Shown: piece by piece, positions 55,650 to 64,000 of the stretch
Position numbering within the stretch: position 1 is the stretch's first letter
Layout of the letters: each line of letters starts with the position of its first letter
NCBI RefSeq assembly: GCF_016801865.2
Contig: NC_068938.1
Location: 194,887,788 to 194,951,787, forward strand
Source of the DNA: Culex pipiens pallens
Lineage: Eukaryota; Arthropoda; Insecta; Diptera; Culicidae
Reading direction: 5' to 3'
DNA length: 64,000 bases
Notes under the pieces: model-generated
Database searches by the model: none
Seen by the model: only the letters and a program-made list of their open reading frames with translations
Told to the model about the DNA's origin: nothing
Program-made: the position numbers and the translations under genes

Positions 55650-58600
55650 AATAAAAATAAAAACAAAAAAAAATATATTTGGCTCAAACTTTGTGAGGGC
55701 CTTCCCTATGACCAAAGAAGTCATTTTGTGTCACTGGTTCACCCATACAAGTCTCCATACAATTTTGACAGCTGTTCATAAAAAATAAAAATAAAAGTAA
55801 ATATTTGAAAATCTGAAACTTTTGAAAGAACTTTCTGATCGATTTGGTGTCATCGGCAAAGATGTAGGAATTGGTGAGGACTATTCAGAAAAATTGCCGA
55901 TTTTTAAATTAACTTTTTTTAAAAAATTCTAATTCCCAAAACCTGTTAATTTTTTTATTGAAAAAAGATTTTTTCGCCGTATAAAAAAAATCTAGGTTAA
56001 CATTAATTTATTCAGTTTCAATGTAAAATTAAATTTGCAATCGAAAAATACCTTACAGATTTTTTCATAAAACACACAGTTTTCAAAATTTAAGTGGCTT
56101 TTATTTTTCATTGAGGTTCAATTTGAACTGACAAATTCCCGGTTCTCGATATTTTTAAATAGTTTCCAAATTTCCATTAAAATTGCTCAAGAGACACTGT
56201 ATGCGTTTTAAGGTTGAAAATGTCAAAAAATGTTCCAAAATTTCACAAACTTCTGGCAAAAGAATTAGATTTTTTTTCTCTCTACGAGAATATAGTTCTA
56301 TTTTGGTTCTAATAAGGCTGGTACATATTTTATTTATGGATTTTCCGAAAAGCCGGTCCGAAAAATCAGGGGATAATTCAATCTTTGATTTTTTTAAATG
56401 TCAAAACAAATTTTCAATGAGATACCAGTTTTCCTGTCAAATTTTCGTATCAAATGTTTTGTCAAATTTTGAAAATAAAATAATGTTTTTATGTGAATAT
56501 TTTCTATGATTTGTTTTGGACAAATTGCTATAAAATTTTGTTTTTTTAAAATAAATTTTCTATTAATAATTACTGCAGAAAAAAATGCAAACATTCTTTT
56601 TGAAATCATTTTTTTTTATTCTTAAAATGTCTGAAGTATTTGGTATCAAAGGGGTAAAATAAAGTGAAATACAAGTACCTTTCAAAACTTGTTATGGATT
56701 TGCATTTCAATTTCAATATTTAAGACAAAATGTTCTTATCATTTCAATTAAAAGTATTTTATTTTCAAAATTTATTTTTGATTTTATTAGAAATTTTCTG
56801 TCAGGTAAAAAACTAATATTTTTTCAGGGTTGGTCAAGCTTAATCATGACTTTTTTTGGGAAAATAGTAATTTTTTTATAGAAACAATTACTTTTAAGTC
56901 GGTACAGCATGAAATGAAGGTATAATTTGACTTGAGTTAAAATATGATTTTTAATCTGAAAATTTACCAAAAAATCGTTTGAATATATTTTAGACGTTTT
57001 CGGAAACTTACGAATTGATCAAAAATTGGCAGCACTGCCAAACGAATTGTAAGCATCGTATCTCAACAAAATATTTTAAACTATGTGGTTTTCCAGCCAT
57101 GTTTTGAATTGGAAGTTTGAAAAAATCCCGATAGGCATGCACAATTTTCTAAAAAAATATGTTTTATTGATTTCAAGTTTAGGGCTTTATTTTGAACTTG
57201 AAAATCTATCAAAAAGGCCATATTTTGAATGAAATAAAAAAAGATGTGGAAAAATTCTGGGACAATGAAGCAATACTGGGAAATTGGGCCACCCTGTATT
57301 ATTATTTTTTCGATTGCAAATTAAATTTTACATCCATCCATGATTTTTGAAAAAAAAATCGAAGGTTTTTTTTAAACTAAATTATGTTGTTTTCAAAACA
57401 TCATTCCCTGGTCGAAATTAAAACTTCCAATTTAAATCAAAAATGATTGACTGGGTAAAGTTAGTCAAAGTTTAGCTTTTGTGACAAAAGTTTAAATTAC
57501 AAATAAGGTATTTTTCCCGTGCATTCACTTTTTCTGATAAGTCCTAATCTTAACCTTCAACTTTGCCAAAGATACCAAAGCGATCAGAAGATCCTTTATC
57601 AAGATACGGGTTTTCGAACTGTTTCATAGCACTTGTGTATGGACTGCTTCCAAGTTTGTATGGAAAAAGCAATCATAAAATTGACTTTTTTGGACCTAAC
57701 GAATCGATGGGGAAAGGTTTACCCAAATAAAAACTTATAAAAGTAAAGATCGCATAAAAAAGTAAAATGCAAGAGAATTGAACAAGTTTTTTAATTGATT
57801 CTACATTTTTATGTTAAAAATAGTCTGAGCAACAAGGGATGAGAAGAATTGAAGGCATTTCTATTTGGAATGTGGGGCACGTGAAGCCTAAAGTAACTCC
57901 TTAACCCATTTACCTTCCAAATACCGTCAAACTCTAAGCGAAACTTCCTTGGCGATACCGTGGAGAATTTCCCTTATCCTCTTAAAAAGTGGAGCATTAA
58001 GACCTCCCACCTCAAAACCCCTATCATTGTTCCCTGAGGTTTGGTGGAGCTGGGACCGGCCTACAATGGACAGTTGTGATGGTGTTAAGAATCGGGTTCT
58101 ATTGACTAAGATGTTCATCACATAAACATGACGAAATCCAGTCCGTTAAAACTGTTAAAATCACCGTATCACCGAAAGCGACTCATCACCCAAGGATCAC
58201 TGTCCCTGGCACACAACCTGGCGCACACACACACCTGACCACCCCCACATTAAGGTCGTATGTAAATTGCGTGCACACAGCAACAACAGGCACAAACATG
58301 CGTAACATGGCCTCTTTTGCCCTTAAACTATACGCCTCATTGCAAAAGGACATGGTCCTTACGCAGGCAGCACTGCAGGACACAGAACAACGGCAAATTG
58401 CGTTACGGAGCCCGGAAAGGGGCCTGGGCAAAATCATGTAAGATGATGGCGATATCTTCGCACATTTGCCTTGCAGTATCTACAGTAGGGCAAGCTGTAA
58501 TAATTTGCATTTATGATTCGAAACAAGCAATTCCTGCTGAATCCATGGCTTGCTGCTTATCCGATGCGAGTAAATCTTAATCCTGGGGAGGTAACCTTCC

Positions 58601-59277
58601 TGGGTAGTAGCAGCAGCGATAGCTTAAAGGTCCGTGAGATTCAATTACATGCAGTTAGGCCAGCTGCCGGTTTGTGCGGGCGAACGGTGATTAAGGCTAG
58701 GCACGATATCTGCCTTGGTATCTTTATTGGATTTCGAAGGAAGTTGAACTGGGTCAAAATTGTGGGATTGTAGTAAAGATGGAAATCGTGAAGAAATTTC
58801 TTCGGAATTTAATGAAATTGAAGTTTTGAAGATCTTGTCACTTCGGTTAACCCTAACGAAAAACCACCCCAAAAAGGTCACCAATAAATGAGCAAACCCC
58901 CTCTTCAAAGTGTCCACTTTTTGTCACATTTATCCAGTCACGTGCGGGCTCGAAATTTGCACGGGTGGGCGTGGGTTCTTTTGGGGGTTAAACATGTTTC
59001 AAGGGTCAAGGACGTGGAGTTGCTGGAGTGGGGGTGGAGTCGGGGCCAGGTACCGTCAAAATTTATTTACCCATCAGGTGCCGCCAACGTTGGCGACCGT
59101 TCATGCCAGTCATACATCATGTCCGGAATGAACCACACAAGTATACGCTTGGACAGGACCCCCCTTGTGTGAACGTTTTTGTGGGGTGTTGTGGGACAGG
59201 GTTGGAAAAAACTGTCTTTTCATCAGTTTCCTTGAATTTTCTTCAACTTTTTAAAGTTTTTTTTCACTTTCTTGAAT
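55650..59277. other. Non-coding stretch; GC-richer island 57840-59200
   Basis: 55680-55900 and 57530-57690 are copies of the dispersed CTTCGGCAAAGTTGTAGG family. 57840-59200 is unique-looking and GC-richer, with many overlapping short frames on both strands and none convincing. The rest is AT-rich. Confidence 0.4.
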
Positions 59278-59702
59278 AGACGGTAATAACAAAATTCATG
59301 CCATTTCAATAACAAATACTGTTAAAATAACAGAAACTGTTATGGAATCTTTTTGAAAAATCCATTTTTGTATAAGAGTTCAAAAACAGTTTATGTTATC
59401 ATAACAAAATTTGTTATTGGTCGGATATCGGTTGAAAGCCAACACAACTTTGGAATAACATTTTTTGTTATGGAAGAATACCTCAAACTATTATTGGGAT
59501 GATCGGATTAATTGTTAAAATAACAAAAAATAATAACAAAGATTTGTTCGAAGAATAACGAAAAAATTTATTAGTCTGTTATTACAATAACAAAAAAAAA
59601 TCATAACGACGAATAACAAATCTTTTTATAAATAACATAAAATGTTATTCGCCTAGTATTTATTAATATCAAAAAATGTTATTCCCAAGTTATTTCCGTC
59701 TG
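59278..59702 (+). mobile_element. CCCGGGCAGACGG MITE, copy 2
   Basis: Starts AGACGGTAATAACAAAATTC and ends GTTATTTCCGTCTG, lacking the outermost CCCGGGC. The interior matches 16978-17355 with additional internal sequence. Confidence 0.8.
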
Positions 59703-59792
59703 TAAAGTTAAAATGATTGAAAAATTACAAATTATTAATTAAATTAATTTGTAGAATTTCCATTACTGCTTCAAAAACTCATAACTCCCCCC
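59401..59792 (+). repeat. 392-bp direct duplication, unit A
   Basis: Nearly identical to 60036-60427 at a constant offset of 635 bp. The one difference I noticed is TGGAATAACA against TGGAATAATA. It covers the distal part of the CCCGGGCAGACGG MITE plus about 90 bp of flank. Confidence 0.93.
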
Positions 59793-60035
59793 TGTTTTTC
59801 AGCTTTGTCAGACTTTTTTCGGAGTTATTGGAGGTTACTGTCGGAAGGAGATTCTCTTCCCCTGAGGACACCGTGAGTGATTTTGCTCGTTCGCGTCCAA
59901 CCACTCCCTTTTGGCCCTTCATACGGCAGTAATTTGAAGATGCTCCCTTTAAGTCTGAGCCACTGTAATTCTAGGCAACCGCTACATAGGTCATCCTTGT
60001 GGCCCTGTTGGTTATCAAATCAAATCAAAATCAAA
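59793..60035 (+). other. Retroposon-like segment between the duplicated units
   Basis: About 243 bp of GC-richer sequence ending in TCAAATCAAATCAAAATC, which resembles the short tandem tail of a 5'-truncated non-LTR retrotransposon. A short open frame ends at 59932. I cannot match it to a named LINE. Confidence 0.45.
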
Positions 60036-60427
60036 ATAACAAAATTTGTTATTGGTCGGATATCGGTTGAAAGCCAACACAACTTTGGAATAATATTTTT
60101 TGTTATGGAAGAATACCTCAAACTATTATTGGGATGATCGGATTAATTGTTAAAATAACAAAAAATAATAACAAAGATTTGTTCGAAGAATAACGAAAAA
60201 ATTTATTAGTCTGTTATTACAATAACAAAAAAAAATCATAACGACGAATAACAAATCTTTTTATAAATAACATAAAATGTTATTCGCCTAGTATTTATTA
60301 ATATCAAAAAATGTTATTCCCAAGTTATTTCCGTCTGTAAAGTTAAAATGATTGAAAAATTACAAATTATTAATTAAATTAATTTGTAGAATTTCCATTA
60401 CTGCTTCAAAAACTCATAACTCCCCCC
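60036..60427 (+). repeat. 392-bp direct duplication, unit B
   Basis: Second copy of 59401-59792. Its left edge starts abruptly within the MITE, directly after the TCAAA-rich tail. Confidence 0.93.
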
Positions 60428-61726
60428 ATTACGTGAAATAGTTGTGCGAACGGTGTGGTCATTAGCCGAAATGTCGTACTTTGCTCTTTTTGGGGTTTGA
60501 CCCCTGTTCCGCTCAAACCCCCTCGTTTGCCCTGAGCACGACGGGGTGAACTTTGAATTATATTTCGCACAGTTTAATACCTACGGGGTGGTTAAAAGTA
60601 AGGGGGTTCCGAGCAAACATATTTAGTTGTAATTCATTTTATGCCACGGTGGACGTGTTGAAGCTGTCAGTTTGGGGAATTTTGAGGGGGCTTGTCAGGT
60701 TTAGGTTTGGAAAGTTGTGGAAATATTTAAACAAAAGTGTGATATGTAAATGGAATGTTTGTTTGAGTTATACAGTTACATTTTTACGGAATATGTATTT
60801 TCTGCAAAACATTTAAAAAATCTTCAAACAAACTTAGATTACCATGCGTCTCCTTGAAAATTTATTTCTGCTTCAAAAAAAAAAAATATAGCAAAATTAA
60901 TCCTTATTCGTAATCTATGTATAATCTAATCTCTAATAAAAATCTATACTTTAACAATGATTTTAAGAAAAGCTTAGAATTTACTTCCGAGTATTTCCAA
61001 TTATCCAAGCTGTTAAAGATTCACCAAAATGTTGTATGAAGATTGCAACATTAAAGCTTGGGAGTGATTTTTGATCTGTTTTCCAATGAAAAAAATTTTT
61101 TTCTACAGAAATTCCCAGAGCGTTCTATCAACGATATTTTTGTTTTTGTTTTATCTCAAGCTATGTGAGTACTTTCTCCATGATAATTGAATTTGTCCAC
61201 AAAAATCATAGTTAAAAAAAAGTTGAATTTTAGAAGGTTAAAAATATGATGGTTGAAAAGAGCCTTATTTTTGTGTAATTTTACCAAAATTATTGTGTTA
61301 AAAAGTTTAATTCAACTGAAACTGATTTTTTTTTCATGATCGGTTTTGTGTAAAAAAAAAACTGGTTTTCATTGGAAACAAATTTACTTTTAACACAATA
61401 ATTTAGATAAAATATCGCAAAAAAAAAATATTCAACCATTGAATTTTCAATTTTTCAAAATTCAACTTCTAATTGATTTTGTGTCTTCTCAAACCAAATC
61501 AAATCGATGAAAAAATAAGGAAAATTTTCCTCTTCACAAAAATAAATTTGCACAAAATATCTTTTGTCATCAATAAACAATTTTTAGACATGATTCAGAT
61601 CGCTAGAAATTACATCTTTTGAACTATTGTTATTACAGAAAACGGTCAAAATTAATTTGGAATCGTTGCCATGGTTTGAGAGAGTCACAAATTTTATATA
61701 AAGCGTAAAAAATAAAGTTAAAAAAA
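60428..61726. other. Non-coding stretch
   Basis: GC-richer to about 60720, then AT-rich with no recognisable element or gene. Confidence 0.4.
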
Positions 61727-61728
61727 TA

Positions 61729-62155
61729 CATTCACAGACTCGATTATCCGAAGGCCTCGGAAAATTTTACTTCGGAGGATCAAACCACAAAAATATATAT
61801 TTTTTTCGTTTTCTTTTTTTTTACTGTCGTTTATAGGTACTTTATGACCCCTAAACTAAGCTTAAGTGATTTTTTTTTAATCTAAGATGGCGACTAAAAT
61901 TGCGATGATGAAATATTGAAACAAAAAATATGCATTTTGTAATTTGAATTTTACTTAAAAAAAAGGTCAAAAACTCAAATTTGATGTTAAATAAAAGTAA
62001 GAAAAAAATTATTTGATGTTAAAAGTAAGAAAATAATTAGATCAGGAAAAATCATGATTCGATTATCAGAGATCAAACTCAAACCTTCGGATAACCGAAC
62101 ATATGATAATCGAGACTTCAGACAATCCAGACTTCAAATAATCGAGTCTGGACTG
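61729..62155. mobile_element. TA-flanked MITE with CAGACTCGATTATC termini (mariner/pogo-type)
   Basis: 427 bp. Left end CATTCACAGACTCGATTATC, right end ATAATCGAGTCTGGACTG, flanked by TA (61727-61728, 62156-62157). Inner inverted copies include CCGAAGGC and CCTTCGGATAACCG. No transposase. Confidence 0.82.
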
Positions 62156-62157
62156 TA

Positions 62158-64000
62158 TGCCAATATTGTTTTTTTTTAATTTCTAAAAGAACTTTAATTC
62201 ATTGGTTAAAAGTCGAAAAGTGTGTTTGTTGAACAGGGGAGCAAATTTTACAAAAGTTATTTTTTATCATTGTTAAACCAAACCAATAAGTTTCTGAGCT
62301 AAAAAAAGAAAACTTTGAGATCTCTGCCTTTCAAAAATATTGTTTGCAGGGGTGCTTATACTTCAAGAAATATTTTTAATTTTCATCATAACACATTTTT
62401 GAATCGAAAAAAATAATATTGTTTAAAAATGTTGAGCTAAAATTGCCTATAAATTGAAAATTATGCACATTATCGAAATAAAAATTTTCAAAACAAATAT
62501 AGCAAATTTGATTTTGCTAGTACCAATAATCATCAAATTTTGTATGACGATATTTTCGATATTTTTCCAAGTATTGTATTTTTTTTAAATAGCAGCTCTT
62601 ATTCTAGATTTTGCACAAATCTATCAGAATGTTCCCTCTGTGAGTGAGCAGTTCTCTAGAATTTCGCAAAATATTTTTTTATTTTTTTTATATTTTGATT
62701 TGGATGAAACTTGCATCATTGGTTTCTCCTTACAAGTCTCCCTACAAATTTAAGGGCTGTCCATAGAAAAGTGCTATGCATATAATATCTGTATCTTGGG
62801 AAGAGATTTTCTGATTGATTTGGTGTCCTGTGAAAAGTTGTAGGTTGTTTTTAGGACTAGTGAGAAATTTTACTTTTTTTTTTAAATTACCTTTTCATCA
62901 CAAAAAGTCGATTTTGACAAACTTTACCGTCTTCGATTTTTTTCATTTTTGATATTTTCTAGTGGACAAAAACTTTTGAGCAATTGGGAATGACGGACGA
63001 CTAGTTTTTCGTTCTGTTATGATTTTTTGAAAATAAATGTTTTTGGGAAAATATACCCTTAAAAGCTTCCAGAAATCAGTTTTGGATGTAAAATTGAATT
63101 TAGAATTTTTGAGTTCAAACCATTCTTTTGCTATTTTTTTTTTTAGAAAAACAATATTATTGCTTCGATGTATGTTTGTAAAGCTGAGAAAAGCTCTACG
63201 ATTATTTTTTGTTTTTTACATTGATAAGTTAAAACGTTAAAATTGTTTAAAATTTTGTCAAACTCCCGAAAAAAAAATGCGACTTGCATTTCTAAGGTAT
63301 CAAATAATTCGATTTAACTCTTTTGAAATGTCGACTTTATTATAGTGCTGATCAGAAAATCTTTCGGTAGAAATGTTAAACCTTACCTCGAAAAAAAAAA
63401 GTAAATATAAATAAAAATGGTAAATTTTTGTTTTCATGTGTAATATTTTTTTCATCTCTTCCAGCTCTCCAAAATTTTGAAAAAAGAAGAATTTGACTTT
63501 AAAAGTATCTTAAAAACAAACATAATTTTTAACGACTTTTTTTCCCCCAAATTTCCCATCAATGTGTCCTCATTACAGCCCACTTCAAACCGCTATCGAC
63601 GGAAAATCGCTCAAAAATTAACGCCCAACGAAAAACAACAGCAGCAGGGCAGAGTCGTCTACGTAATGATATAATTTATTCACTACCGCATCGTAAAATT
63701 TTAATCAATTTGTGTTGTGATGTGGCAAGGTTGGTCGGTCGGTGATCCACGCGGATAATCTCTCTTCATTTTTCTTCCACCGTAATGTCCCGTGTGTAAT
63801 GATGATGGCTTCATGGATCGATGCCGATGTTGTTATAACGAAGATTTTTGTTTTAATTGTAATTTGAGCTGATGTTATATTTTGAGTTTTTTTTATTTGT
63901 AGTTTTTAACTAATTTACATTTTTTCTAATTAAAAGGCTTCAAACTTTGTTCTCTCTCCGACGAGCCGGAAAAGATGTCAAAAATTACTTCCAGCCAAAC
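62158..64000. other. Non-coding stretch to the window end
   Basis: AT-rich decayed repeats, including a dispersed-repeat copy at 62690-62900. A GC-richer unique part occupies 63540-64000, without a supportable gene. Confidence 0.4.

Noticed and set aside
59804..59871. Possible exon between TTTTTCAG and GTGAGT
   Set aside because: It lies inside the retroposon-like insert between the 392-bp duplicates, one frame has a stop, and no partner exons exist nearby.

Overview
The window looks like nuclear DNA of an insect, most likely a culicine mosquito (Culex-like). The support is: AT-rich sequence packed with short non-autonomous transposons, tRNA-headed SINE-like retroposons, short GT-AG introns of 62-65 bp, arthropod-type start contexts, and repeat families I recognise from mosquito genomes. 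This is inference from sequence style, not a database match. A run of exactly 100 N at 47042-47141 is an assembly gap.

Only three protein-coding genes are convincing, all on the + strand in the right half. Two are paralogues encoding secreted coiled-coil proteins of unknown function (40470-41800, 422 aa; 44689-45539, 261 aa). They share a 23-nt first exon, a signal peptide, an intron at the same codon position, a C-terminal D-L-F-x-C-T motif and a similar proximal promoter. The third (50755-54479) is a complete three-exon acid/gastric-type lipase of 401 aa; its 2.45-kb second intron carries nested transposon remnants.

Layout. 1-421: right end of a repeat element. 422-6830: decayed repeats, a foldback, GC-richer unique islands and one possible 51-nt exon. 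6835-9292: dense nest of elements (a tRNA-bearing MITE, a palindromic element split by a TTAA-type MITE, and a tRNA-headed retroposon with a 24-bp target duplication that was itself hit by a TTAA-type MITE). 9784-17355: an element with internal palindromes, a 164-bp tandem array inside an inverted-repeat element, and a CCCGGGCAGACGG MITE. 20182-21794: a 1.6-kb foldback with TA target sites. 24.5-35 kb: further MITEs and mini-hairpins. 35.6-38.1 kb: a 7-bp simple repeat and a 1.5-kb 8-bp minisatellite with higher-order structure. 38.97-40.29 kb: a tandem triplication directly upstream of the first coiled-coil gene, its middle unit interrupted by the tRNA-bearing MITE. 46.58-47.72 kb: two diverged direct repeats flanking the gap. 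55-62 kb: a poly-C MITE, a SINE, a 392-bp near-identical duplication around a retroposon-like tail, and a TA-flanked mariner/pogo-like MITE.

No operon-like or multi-gene functional system is evident. The most distinctive biology is the pair of secreted coiled-coil paralogues and the unusual non-autonomous elements, several of which carry tRNA-like segments or long inverted repeats.
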